Position numbers and translations under genes: made by a program. The notes below the pieces were generated by a model, which saw only the letters and a program-made list of their open reading frames with translations, was not told the DNA's origin and did no database searches. Positions 26,580 to 34,719 of a DNA stretch of 64,000 bases are shown piece after piece. The DNA lies in assembly GCF_001548035.1 (NCBI RefSeq), contig NZ_AP014723.1, forward strand, positions 1,922,001 to 1,986,000. Direction: 5' to 3'. Numbering within the stretch: position 1 is the stretch's first letter; the number at the start of each line of letters is the position of its first letter. The DNA is from Sulfurospirillum sp. UCH001. GTDB lineage: Bacteria > Campylobacterota > Campylobacteria > Campylobacterales > Sulfurospirillaceae.

Positions 26580-27389
26580 ATGAAGACGACAAAAACAACG
26601 ACAACATGCTATCAAGAAGCACCTTTTGTGCAGATACGACAAACTTTAAAGAGTGAACGCTCATATGAATCGCATGCCCACGCAACTCTTTCTATTGGAT
26701 TTATGGTTGAAGGAACGACCTCATTTCAAACACCAGATGGAGCATTTTTACTCAAAGCTGGAGCACTTGCGATCATCCCACCGCACACTCAACATGCGTG
26801 CAATCCCATCAAAGGGAATATGCGCAGTTACATTATGGTCTATTTCGATGAAGATTTTTGTATGCAAATTCAAGCAAAATTGTTTCAAGAAACAACTTCT
26901 CTTTTACCGCTTACAACGCCTTTGGTATTTCACAAAGAACTCTTTGAATCTTTTGAAAAAATCATTACTGCTCTTTTAAAGCAACATCATATTGAACATA
27001 TACACGCGTTAGAAAAATGGCTAGAAACATTTTTTTGGCTCTATATAAAACGCGGCATTCATAAAAAAACCGATAAAACACTGAGTGATGTAGCACGCTT
27101 TTTAGAAAACCGCCTTGATGATATGCCAAGCCTTGAAACACTTGCACAACGTTTTGATTATAATCCGTTTATCCTCTTACGCCATTTCAAAAAAGCATAC
27201 GGATGTACTCCAAAACACTATGCGCTGAACATACGCATCGAGCATGCAAAAAAACTTCTACAAGAAGGTATATCATTAGCCCTATGCGCACAATACTGCG
27301 GGTTTGTAGACCAAAGCCACTTCCATCGTTTTTTTAAACGCTACACTGCACTGACACCCAAAGAGTACCAAGTCAATTTTATACAATAA
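26580..27389 (+). CDS. AraC-family transcriptional regulator
   Basis: About 269 residues: an N-terminal cupin sensing domain (HAHATLSIGFMVEGTTSF) and a C-terminal AraC double helix-turn-helix (LETLAQRFDYNPFILLRHFKKAYGCTPKHY, then the second helix pair up to FFKRYTALTPKEY). The ATG at 26580 avoids overlapping the divergent Sel1 gene start; an in-frame ATG at 26532 is also possible. It precedes a LysE-type exporter gene on the same strand, a common regulator-exporter pairing. Confidence 0.88.
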   Translation: MKTTKTTTTCYQEAPFVQIRQTLKSERSYESHAHATLSIGFMVEGTTSFQTPDGAFLLKAGALAIIPPHTQHACNPIKGNMRSYIMVYFDEDFCMQIQAKLFQETTSLLPLTTPLVFHKELFESFEKIITALLKQHHIEHIHALEKWLETFFWLYIKRGIHKKTDKTLSDVARFLENRLDDMPSLETLAQRFDYNPFILLRHFKKAYGCTPKHYALNIRIEHAKKLLQEGISLALCAQYCGFVDQSHFHRFFKRYTALTPKEYQVNFIQ

Positions 27390-27414
27390 CTTTTTTTCCT
27401 TCTGCTCTATGCTT

Positions 27415-27437
27415 CCATGAAAAAAGGCATTTCATGG
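27415..27437 (+). promoter_or_regulatory. Hairpin enclosing the lysE-type ribosome-binding site and start codon
   Basis: CCATGAAA, loop AAAGGCA, TTTCATGG: a perfect 8-base-pair stem. The loop holds the likely Shine-Dalgarno (AAAGG) and the right arm holds the ATG at 27434. Folding would hide the start, so translation could be regulated or coupled; this is inference from the sequence only. Confidence 0.4.
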
Positions 27438-28057
27438 TAAGTACTCAATTTTTTACGCTTACATCCATCTACTTTTTAGCGCTTCTTAGCCCAGGTCAAG
27501 ACTTTTTTCTTATTATCAAACACGCACTTGCGCATGGATATAAAAAAGCATGGTGGAGTTGTTGGGGCATCGCAAGTGGAAATGCCCTGTATATCGTCTT
27601 GGCGTACATTGGGCATACTGCATTAAGTGCTTATCCTACACTCATTTCATTCATTGAGTATGGAGGAGCTATTTTTTTATTTTATCTAGGATGCTTGCTA
27701 TTTTTAGCCCCAAAGCCTCGTATAGATACCTCCTTACACCAAAAAAGTAAAATGGCATTTACGCTTTTTATGCAAGGTTTTTTGTCAGCACTATTCAATC
27801 CCAAAAACATTCTGTTTTACTTTTCACTGCTCTTTACCATTATCGAACCAACAACAGCGTTACCTATCAAACTCTTTTATGCGCTTTGGATGATTGGGAT
27901 GTTACTTGTATGGGATATGTTCGTTGCCCTCCTCTTTGGCAATCAACATGCATTAAAGCTCTTGCCATATCTAGGCTTCGTTCAAAAAGTTATTGGAGTG
28001 GGGCTGATGGGATTTAGTCTCCATCTTGCCCTAAAATGGTTCCTCAACGCCAAATAA
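27434..28057 (+). CDS. LysE/RhtB-family amino acid exporter
   Basis: A 207-residue inner-membrane protein with about six helices. The family signature near the N-terminus is SPGQDFFLIIKHALAHG, followed by GIASGNALYIVLAY and FNPKNILFYFSL. Members export amino acids such as homoserine, threonine or lysine; the substrate here is unknown. It follows an AraC-type regulator by 44 bases, and its end overlaps the convergent lipocalin gene. Confidence 0.88.
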   Translation: MVSTQFFTLTSIYFLALLSPGQDFFLIIKHALAHGYKKAWWSCWGIASGNALYIVLAYIGHTALSAYPTLISFIEYGGAIFLFYLGCLLFLAPKPRIDTSLHQKSKMAFTLFMQGFLSALFNPKNILFYFSLLFTIIEPTTALPIKLFYALWMIGMLLVWDMFVALLFGNQHALKLLPYLGFVQKVIGVGLMGFSLHLALKWFLNAK

Positions 28058-28535
28058 GCTTAGAGGTGTCAAAGCCTAATGTCGAAGCATAATGCACAAT
28101 ATGATTAATGTCATCTTGCGTCATTTGAGGAGTGCGGGAGAGTATCCAGAAGTACTCTTGACTTGGTTCACTGATCACCGCATAACGGTAATCTTCTGCT
28201 AAATCAATAATCCAATAATTGCCATAAAATGGCCAAAAGAAGGTCACTTTGAGTTTGGCATTACTTTTTTCATCTACTATGTAAGCACGTCCATGTGCCT
28301 CTTTTGTACGATTTTCATCGGCTAAAAAACAACTGTTTTTAACACCGATCATACCATCATTTCTAAGCGTATAAAATGCTTCTACTTCGCTACATCCACG
28401 CTCAAAGCGATGATCAAACCGCGCAATCTCGTACCAACGTCCCAGATAACGCTCTAAATCCACAGATGAAACCGTAGGAAGTTCATTTGCATAGCCCCAA
28501 AATAGGCTTAAACAGAGCAATAACCATTTTTTCAT
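28044..28535 (-). CDS. Bacterial lipocalin (Blc-like)
   Basis: About 163 residues. The ATG at 28535 follows AAGGA and begins a signal peptide (MKKWLLLCLSLFWGYA). The lipocalin signature YLGRWYEIARFDHRFERGC is complete, as are GRAYIVDEKSNAKLKVTFFWPF and YFWILSRTP. There is no clear lipobox before the cleavage site, so it may be periplasmic rather than lipid-anchored. Blc proteins bind fatty acids and lysophospholipids and help in envelope maintenance. Confidence 0.9.
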   Translation of the reverse strand: MKKWLLLCLSLFWGYANELPTVSSVDLERYLGRWYEIARFDHRFERGCSEVEAFYTLRNDGMIGVKNSCFLADENRTKEAHGRAYIVDEKSNAKLKVTFFWPFYGNYWIIDLAEDYRYAVISEPSQEYFWILSRTPQMTQDDINHIVHYASTLGFDTSKLIWR

Positions 28536-28630
28536 TTGTATCCTTAGTACATACGTATTTAACAATTTTAATCAAAAAGCATTAAAAGGTTTCTATGTTT
28601 AAAAGATTACATTGCAGATAACAAAGAAAT

Positions 28631-28665
28631 CTTTTTTGCACAGCATTATGAACTATGCAAAAAAG
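28631..28665. terminator. Terminator of the RND exporter gene
   Basis: CTTTTTTGCACAG, loop CATTATGAA, CTATGCAAAAAAG: a 13-base-pair stem with one wobble. The outer A/T tracts would work in either direction. It starts 8 bases after the exporter stop codon. Confidence 0.7.
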
Positions 28666-28672
28666 AGTCTAT

Positions 28673-31156
28673 TTATTTTTTGTGATTTTTACCTTTTCCA
28701 AAAGGCTTGAAGAAAACAACCAAGAAAGGTGAGAAAAGAAGATCAGAAACAATCGCAACGATAAGAACAATCACCGTTAAAAGTCCAAAAATCAACGTTG
28801 GAATAAAGTTTGATGTGACCATTACTAAAAAGCCTACGATGGTTGCTAGTGAATAATAGAACATACCAAAAGCAATTGTGCCGTGTGCTCTATGCATCGA
28901 AGCGATGTAATCACCATCAATTTTGAGCTCTTCTCTAAAACGGTAATAGTAATGAATCGTATTGTCCACCGTAATACCAAGAGCGATAGAAGCAATGGTA
29001 ATACTCATCATATCAAGTGGAATGTTTGCAAAACCCATAATGCCAAAAATAACGCTAATTGGAACCATGTTAACCGTCATAGCAAGCATCGCAATTTTCA
29101 AAGAACGGAACAGGAACAAGAACATACCACCCAGCGAAAGCACAGCAAGACCAAGTGTGGAGATTTGCGAAGAGAAAAGAGACTGGAGCATGTTGTTATA
29201 AAGCACCATCATTCCCACAAGATTGTAATTCTCTGTCTCTAGTCCTACTTTGGTATGCAACTCAGTTTGAATGGTTTGTAAAAGCTCATTACGTCTAAGA
29301 TCTTTCATAGAATCCACAACTCTAATAACAAAGCGTGCTTCATCATGCTCAATGTTGACATATGGAGAAATAAGAATTTTTTTGTACTCAGCAGGAAGCT
29401 CATTGTACATCAGTGCTAATTCAAAGTTATCAAAGTCTTTACCATCTTTCAAAATTCGCCCAACTTTAGAGAGTGTTCCAAGAGAAGAGACATTGCCTAC
29501 TTCTGGTAATGAAAGCAGATAGTCATGTACTTTTAAAATCGTCTCCATTTTTTGCGCTGTAAACCAGTACTTCGCATCATTACTCATCTCATCAAATTCA
29601 TTTTCAAAACCATCGATAGGCGAAGCGGATGCATCACTTTTAACCTCAGCTTTAGCTTTAGGAAATTTCACAACAATTTCTAAAGGTGTTGTTCCACCCA
29701 GATTATTGTCGATCTTTTTCATACCTTTGTAAATTTCAGTATTTTCTTTAAAGTAGTTAATAAAGCTGTTTTCTACCATCAAACGAGAAGCACCTAAAAT
29801 ACTAAATATGGCAAGAGAAACAACCACACCAAGGATGAGTTTTCCATGATGCTCGACAATTTTTGCAAAGCTCTCATTGAGCGTAAAGGCATTATCGAAT
29901 GCCATAATTGGAGGCTCTTTTTTAAGAAGCATCATCATGGCAGGGAAAAGTGTATAGGTCACAAGCAATGACATAGTTACACCGATGTTCATCATATTAC
30001 CCAAATCGATAATCGGCACAATATCACAGGTCATCAAAGAACCAAAACCTGCAACAGAGGTCAAAATAATAAAGATCGAAGGAACACCCATACGCTCAAA
30101 CACAATGCCTAAAAGCTCTTTTTGCGATACATCAGGGAAAAGCGTATACTCTTCGCGGTAACAGACGATAAGATGGATAACTAAAGAAAGCGTTGTAATC
30201 AACTGCATTGCAACATAATTGGAGGAAATAACGGTTATCTCTAGTCCAATGAGTGCATTGATACCTGTCGTAATGACAACCGCACTGATAGAGACAATAA
30301 TAGGAATAACAACAAAACGAATTTCTCTAAAAATCACCCATAATATCACAATCATAACCACTAGAATGGCAATACCATAAAGAGCGATGTCATTTTTAAC
30401 AAAACTGATCATATCGTCGGCGATCATCATAACACCGCCTAAAAAGAGGTCTCCCTCACCTTTATAAGGCTTCAATGTTGCTCTAACATTTTCTATGAGT
30501 TGGTGGGTATCATCACGCGTGCTATCACGGTATGCTTTAAATGCTATCTTTGCATTTTCAAACTGTACTCTTTCTTCTTTACTTAGGTCTCTCTCTTGCT
30601 CTAAAAGAATAAATTTATTGCGGTTTGTAAGAAGTTCTGTGTATTTTGGGTCATCTTTGAGGTTTACCATAATTGCAGTAGTTTTAAAATCACTGCTGAC
30701 AAGATTTTGTGCATATAAAGGACTTGTTGTTAGCTCTTTTTTGACTAAAGATTTATCGACATTAGGAGACTCTAATGTTTGAACATTGCCAATCACCTCT
30801 TGAATAGGCTTTGGAGGACTTTCTAAAAGAGGAACGTCTAAAATAGAAGTAATACTCTCAACACCATTGACTTTGAGTAAAGCCTCTTTGATGCTTTTAA
30901 TCGTGGAGAGCGTTTTTTCTGAAAGCATATCTTCTTTTGGACTAAAAGAAACAACAAGATAGTCAGGGCTAATGTAGCGGCCATGCACTTCACGTGTTAA
31001 TTTTAAAGATTGATCATTTTCAAGAAGAAGTGTTTCAGCAGAAGCATCGATGCTTAGATATTGTGAGTAGTAACCAAAAACACCCGTGATAATTGTCAAA
31101 GCGAATAAAACGGCTTTGTAATGTGCTGTAATAAAATTAGTATAGAGTTTTAACAT
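28673..31156 (-). CDS. RND-superfamily exporter (MmpL/HpnN-like)
   Basis: An 827-residue inner-membrane protein with two halves. Each half has one membrane helix, a large periplasmic domain and five further helices. GLEITVISSNYVAMQL and NIPLDMMSITIASIALGITVDNTIHYYYR are the typical TM4 region signatures. No adaptor or outer-membrane gene is adjacent, which fits lipid-type RND exporters rather than drug pumps. Substrate unknown; hopanoids or other lipids are possible by family analogy. Confidence 0.85.
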   Translation of the reverse strand: MLKLYTNFITAHYKAVLFALTIITGVFGYYSQYLSIDASAETLLLENDQSLKLTREVHGRYISPDYLVVSFSPKEDMLSEKTLSTIKSIKEALLKVNGVESITSILDVPLLESPPKPIQEVIGNVQTLESPNVDKSLVKKELTTSPLYAQNLVSSDFKTTAIMVNLKDDPKYTELLTNRNKFILLEQERDLSKEERVQFENAKIAFKAYRDSTRDDTHQLIENVRATLKPYKGEGDLFLGGVMMIADDMISFVKNDIALYGIAILVVMIVILWVIFREIRFVVIPIIVSISAVVITTGINALIGLEITVISSNYVAMQLITTLSLVIHLIVCYREEYTLFPDVSQKELLGIVFERMGVPSIFIILTSVAGFGSLMTCDIVPIIDLGNMMNIGVTMSLLVTYTLFPAMMMLLKKEPPIMAFDNAFTLNESFAKIVEHHGKLILGVVVSLAIFSILGASRLMVENSFINYFKENTEIYKGMKKIDNNLGGTTPLEIVVKFPKAKAEVKSDASASPIDGFENEFDEMSNDAKYWFTAQKMETILKVHDYLLSLPEVGNVSSLGTLSKVGRILKDGKDFDNFELALMYNELPAEYKKILISPYVNIEHDEARFVIRVVDSMKDLRRNELLQTIQTELHTKVGLETENYNLVGMMVLYNNMLQSLFSSQISTLGLAVLSLGGMFLFLFRSLKIAMLAMTVNMVPISVIFGIMGFANIPLDMMSITIASIALGITVDNTIHYYYRFREELKIDGDYIASMHRAHGTIAFGMFYYSLATIVGFLVMVTSNFIPTLIFGLLTVIVLIVAIVSDLLFSPFLVVFFKPFGKGKNHKK

Positions 31157-31240
31157 CAGGGCTCAGCTTTCAATAAAGATTTAGAGTATCTATAAAAAAA
31201 CAATTCCATTTGAAATAATGATTCGGGGAAGTTAAGTTGG

Positions 31241-31330
31241 TGGCGGACAGAGAGGGATTTGAACCCTCGGTCAGGTTGCCCCGACGCACCCTTAGCAGGG
31301 GTGTGGTTTCAGCCACTCACCCATCTGTCC
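31241..31330 (-). tRNA. tRNA-Ser (anticodon GCU)
   Basis: On the minus strand the 90-base gene starts GGACAGA and ends TCTGTCCGCCA, giving a complete 7-pair acceptor stem with encoded CCA. The anticodon stem-loop CCCCTGCTAAGGGG places GCT at 31296-31294. A long variable arm typical of tRNA-Ser follows, then GGTTCAAATCC in the T arm. Confidence 0.95.
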
Positions 31331-31349
31331 AAGTAAAAAGTAGAGTGCA

Positions 31350-31358
31350 ATTATAGCA
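31350..31358 (-). promoter_or_regulatory. Extended -10 promoter of tRNA-Ser
   Basis: TGCTATAAT on the minus strand, about 20 bases before the first base of the tRNA. Confidence 0.65.
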
Positions 31359-31370
31359 AGAGTATATAAT

Positions 31371-31402
31371 AAACGGCTTAAGAACTCTCTCTTAAGCCGT
31401 TT
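31371..31402. terminator. Strong terminator after the 47-residue protein gene
   Basis: AAACGGCTTAAG, loop AACTCTCT, CTTAAGCCGTTT: a perfect 12-base-pair stem with A/T-rich flanks. It begins 7 bases after the stop codon of the small gene on the minus strand and separates that operon from tRNA-Ser. Confidence 0.8.
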
Positions 31403-31408
31403 TATTGA

Positions 31409-31552
31409 TTAAATATATGCAGCATCTTGTGATTTTAAAAGTTTTTCAAGCAATTTTTGAAGTTTTTGCACACTTGCTTGATCCGTTTTTTTCGCCTCTT
31501 CAATTTTATCTTTAAGCATCACAACAAGCTTAATACCTTCTATAAAATGCAT
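31409..31552 (-). CDS. Small helical protein of 47 residues, unknown function
   Basis: An ATG with a well-placed AAGGAG ribosome-binding site (9 bases upstream) opens a 47-residue frame. It begins MHFIEGIKLVVMLKDKIEE and continues as a charged helix rich in Lys, Leu and Gln (SVQKLQKLLEKLLK). It ends 7 bases before a strong terminator and starts 46 bases after the AsmA gene, so it looks like the last gene of the ribH-nusB-pyrF-asmA run. I do not recognise a family. An amphipathic or coiled-coil helix is the only visible structure. Confidence 0.7.
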   Translation of the reverse strand: MHFIEGIKLVVMLKDKIEEAKKTDQASVQKLQKLLEKLLKSQDAAYI

Positions 31553-31597
31553 TGGGTACTCCTTTTAGATCAATATATGATCTAAAAAAAGCAAAAC

Positions 31598-33085
31598 TTA
31601 TTCCCCTGATGGCGTACTAGGAGCTGGTGCAGGAGGCATCGGATGTTTCACCACACCTTCATAAAAAATAGTACAATTTTCATCTTGCTGTTTTGGAGCA
31701 CTTGGAGCTGCTGCTTTTGATTTTGTTGAGAAAGAGAGCACAACATTACTTAATGCCGTAATGGTTGCATCATCAACTTTCACAGAAGGCTTTGCAAAAG
31801 ATCCACTCATTTTTTGCTGACTCGTTGCACATCCTTTTGAATCCAAAAGTGCCGTTTTAAAATCAATAAACTTTTCATCAACGATATTTAGTATACCTTT
31901 GAGCGCAATACGATTTGTTGTTGTACTAAAAGCAACATCACTCAGTTGTATTTCGGAGTAACCTATATCTACTTTGACATTAGCTTCTTTTAGCGTACTG
32001 CTCTCGCCTTTTGACATCCCTACAGCACCAGCAAGTAAGTTACTCAATAAAAGACCTTTTGATCTCTGGTTTGGATCAAGTGCTAATGCTATTTTGTCAA
32101 TGTCATACCCTTTAAGAAGGATATCTTCCCCATAAAGTTGAATAAAACCATTCAAAGTACTTTTAAATGTATGGGCATCCCCAATAAAAAAGGCCAGTTT
32201 AAAATCGCCATTTGCACTGCCCTCAAGAAAGTTTTTATTCCATAGTTCCTGAGAAAGATTGGCCAATTTTAATCCAATAAGCTTACTCTTGAGTGAAATT
32301 CTCGGTTGTTTGCCACTTAAATCAAATTTACCACTTCCTTGTACGAGAGTGTCAAAGAGAGTGTAGTGAAGATTGTCACTAATAGCGATTGCATCTTTCA
32401 TTTCAAAAGAAGCAGATATATCTTTCAACATATAATTGCTGTATTGAATTTTATCGACATGAGTATCGCCTATAAATGACAATGCTTGCAATCGATGTTT
32501 AGACGAATCATAATTAATATCATTGATATCAAGCTGAATTTTTTCAAAGGCAACTTGAGCGTTACTGTTAGCATCTGTATACGTTACGTTCGCATTACTA
32601 AATTTGATTTTTTTAACGTTGACAAGAGGGAATCCATCTTCTTTCTCAAGCGTTGTATTACTCTCTTTAGAAGGCTTTTTCTCGCTACTTTTTGTAGGCG
32701 TAAGTAATTCATAATTGAATTTACCCTCTTTTGTCTTCTCAACCATCAAATTGAGACTATCAATAGAGATATGTCTTACTTTAACCTCTTTTTTGAGAAG
32801 TGCTGAAAGATCAAGAGCAACATCAAAACTACCTAATTTCGCAAAAGGTGCTTCGGGATGATATGTTGGATTGGTAATCTCCACATCAAAAATACTAACC
32901 CCTGCAGGTGAGAGCGAAAGAGTTATATCACCGCGAATAACCAGTTCATATCCCGTACTCTCTTTAATTGCTTTTTGAATACGTGGTTTATACTCATTAA
33001 AATCGATCACTTTTATAAGTAAGAAAAAAGCAACAATACTAAAGGCAAAAAATAACACGATACTTAACAATATCTTTTGAAACAT
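31598..33085 (-). CDS. AsmA-family envelope protein
   Basis: A 495-residue protein with one N-terminal membrane helix (ILLSIVLFFAFSIVAFFLLI) followed by the AsmA start (DFNEYKPRIQKAIKESTGYELVIRGDI). The long periplasmic remainder is beta-rich. AsmA-like proteins are implicated in lipid transfer between inner and outer membrane. It follows pyrF by 16 bases. A Lys/Glu/Ser linker lies near residues 130-150 and a Pro-rich tail at the end. Confidence 0.85.
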   Translation of the reverse strand: MFQKILLSIVLFFAFSIVAFFLLIKVIDFNEYKPRIQKAIKESTGYELVIRGDITLSLSPAGVSIFDVEITNPTYHPEAPFAKLGSFDVALDLSALLKKEVKVRHISIDSLNLMVEKTKEGKFNYELLTPTKSSEKKPSKESNTTLEKEDGFPLVNVKKIKFSNANVTYTDANSNAQVAFEKIQLDINDINYDSSKHRLQALSFIGDTHVDKIQYSNYMLKDISASFEMKDAIAISDNLHYTLFDTLVQGSGKFDLSGKQPRISLKSKLIGLKLANLSQELWNKNFLEGSANGDFKLAFFIGDAHTFKSTLNGFIQLYGEDILLKGYDIDKIALALDPNQRSKGLLLSNLLAGAVGMSKGESSTLKEANVKVDIGYSEIQLSDVAFSTTTNRIALKGILNIVDEKFIDFKTALLDSKGCATSQQKMSGSFAKPSVKVDDATITALSNVVLSFSTKSKAAAPSAPKQQDENCTIFYEGVVKHPMPPAPAPSTPSGE

Positions 33086-33101
33086 TCTTCCCTCTTAGTC
33101 T

Positions 33102-33785
33102 CTAAATATTTTCAATAATTTTCTTTACAATGCCTAATGGGTCGCTACTATGATAAATTGGGCGCCCTACTACGATAAAATCAGAGTGTTCTGCTTTTGC
33201 TGTTTCAAGGTCTGCTACACGTTCTTGATCATTACTGCTCTCACCAAAAGGACGGATGCCTGGGGTAAGCGTTAAAAATGAATTCGATGTATGCGCTTTA
33301 ATATCCAAGCTTTCATACACGGAACATACCACGCCATGTAACCCGCTGATATACGCATCTTTAGCAAAATCAACGGCTTTTTGCTTAATTGGAGTTTTAT
33401 AAATTGCTTCAAATGAGGCATTATCAAAACTGGTTAGTGCAGTAACTGCCAAAACGATAGGAGGATTTGCAAACGTATTGACACGATCCATCACCATTTT
33501 CATAGCTTTTACACCACTAGAAGCGTGAACGTTGAACATATCTACACCCAAACCTATCATCGATTCTGCAGCATCAGCCATCGTATTAGGGATATCATGG
33601 ATTTTTAGATCTAAAAAGATTTTAAAATTTGGATTGATCGATTTGATTTCTCTAAGAAGTGCCTCGCCATCGCGAATATAGGAGCGAAGCCCTACTTTTA
33701 ACCAAACATCTTCACTTTTTAGTTTCTGAATCAATGCAAGATTTTCTTCTTTAGTAGGTAAATCAAGCGCAACACAAAGCTTCAT
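33102..33785 (-). CDS. pyrF: Orotidine 5'-phosphate decarboxylase
   Basis: A 227-residue TIM-barrel enzyme that makes UMP. The start MKLCVALDLPTKEE at 33785 overlaps the nusB stop by one base; an upstream in-frame codon at 33809 lies inside nusB and is less likely. The catalytic D-K-D stretch is seen as FLDLKIHDIPNTM, and LTPGIRPFG and FIVVGRPIY are the phosphate-binding loops. Confidence 0.96.
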   Translation of the reverse strand: MKLCVALDLPTKEENLALIQKLKSEDVWLKVGLRSYIRDGEALLREIKSINPNFKIFLDLKIHDIPNTMADAAESMIGLGVDMFNVHASSGVKAMKMVMDRVNTFANPPIVLAVTALTSFDNASFEAIYKTPIKQKAVDFAKDAYISGLHGVVCSVYESLDIKAHTSNSFLTLTPGIRPFGESSNDQERVADLETAKAEHSDFIVVGRPIYHSSDPLGIVKKIIENI

Positions 33786-34192
33786 TATTTGCTTTCCCCA
33801 TCTTTGCAAATGGCATCTAAAACACCATTTATAAATTTAGGGCTAGTCTCATTACAGAGCTTTTTTGCAAGTTCAATTGCTTCATTAATCACTACGGCAT
33901 TATCGAGTTCTGAATACAAAATCTCATAAGCACCGAGTCTTAATATAGCACGTTCAATTGTTCCTATTTCACTAAGGTTCCACTCTTTTAAATGAAGATT
34001 GATTGCTTCATCAATCGCATTTAAATGCTCTTTTACACCATGGTAAAGTCCAAGTGCAAACTCTTTTTGTTGATTACGAATTTTTTTCTCTTCAAAGAGT
34101 TCATCTACAAATTTTTCAATACCCGCATTCCCAATGTCTTCTGCATACAAAAGGGTAATAATACTTTCTCTCGCTTGATGTCGTGTTGCCAA
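33785..34192 (-). CDS. nusB: Transcription antitermination factor NusB
   Basis: A 135-residue all-helical protein with the NusB pattern: N-terminal ATRHQARESIITLLYAED, then LGAYEILY and the final VVINEAIELAKKLCNETSPKFINGVLDAI. It binds boxA RNA in rRNA operons with NusE. It sits 9 bases after ribH, in the conserved ribH-nusB order. Confidence 0.95.
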   Translation of the reverse strand: MATRHQARESIITLLYAEDIGNAGIEKFVDELFEEKKIRNQQKEFALGLYHGVKEHLNAIDEAINLHLKEWNLSEIGTIERAILRLGAYEILYSELDNAVVINEAIELAKKLCNETSPKFINGVLDAICKDGESK

Positions 34193-34201
34193 AGCGTTTC
34201 C

Positions 34202-34666
34202 TTATAGATTTTTGTAGAGGCTAATGAGTTCGATCAAACCTGTCATTGCTTCAAAGCCTTTGTTTCCTGCTTTGCTTCCAGCTCTCTCGATTGCCTGCTC
34301 AATTGTATCGGTTGTTAACACACCATATGTTACTGGTTTTTGGTATTTAAGAGCTGTGTTTGCAACACCTTTTGTCGCCTCAGCTGCTACGTAATCAAAG
34401 TGAGGAGTACTTCCACGAATGACTGCACCTACACAACAGACTGCGTCATATTTACCGCTGCTTAAAATTTTATCAAGGGCTAAAGGAATTTCATATGCAC
34501 CTGGCACTAAAATAAGATCTAAATTTTTCTCTTCTCCTCCATGACGAATAAACGCATCACGTGCACCCTCTACTAAACGATCTGTAATAATATGATTGAA
34601 ACGACTGTTAATAATCGCTACTTTTTCTTTACCGCTAAGAGCAAGTTTTCCTTCAATAATATTCAT
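34202..34666 (-). CDS. ribH: 6,7-dimethyl-8-ribityllumazine synthase
   Basis: A 154-residue enzyme of riboflavin synthesis. Family stretches are [35 protein letters not shown] (with the catalytic histidine) and [16 protein letters not shown]. It probably assembles as an icosahedral or pentameric particle. A TATTAT-type -10 is possible about 30 bases upstream, in the 53-base gap to ovoA. Confidence 0.96.
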   Translation of the reverse strand: MNIIEGKLALSGKEKVAIINSRFNHIITDRLVEGARDAFIRHGGEEKNLDLILVPGAYEIPLALDKILSSGKYDAVCCVGAVIRGSTPHFDYVAAEATKGVANTALKYQKPVTYGVLTTDTIEQAIERAGSKAGNKGFEAMTGLIELISLYKNL

Positions 34667-34719
34667 AATTTTCCTTTTTTACTTTTTCTTATAATACAAC
34701 ATTTTTCGTTACAGTTTAA

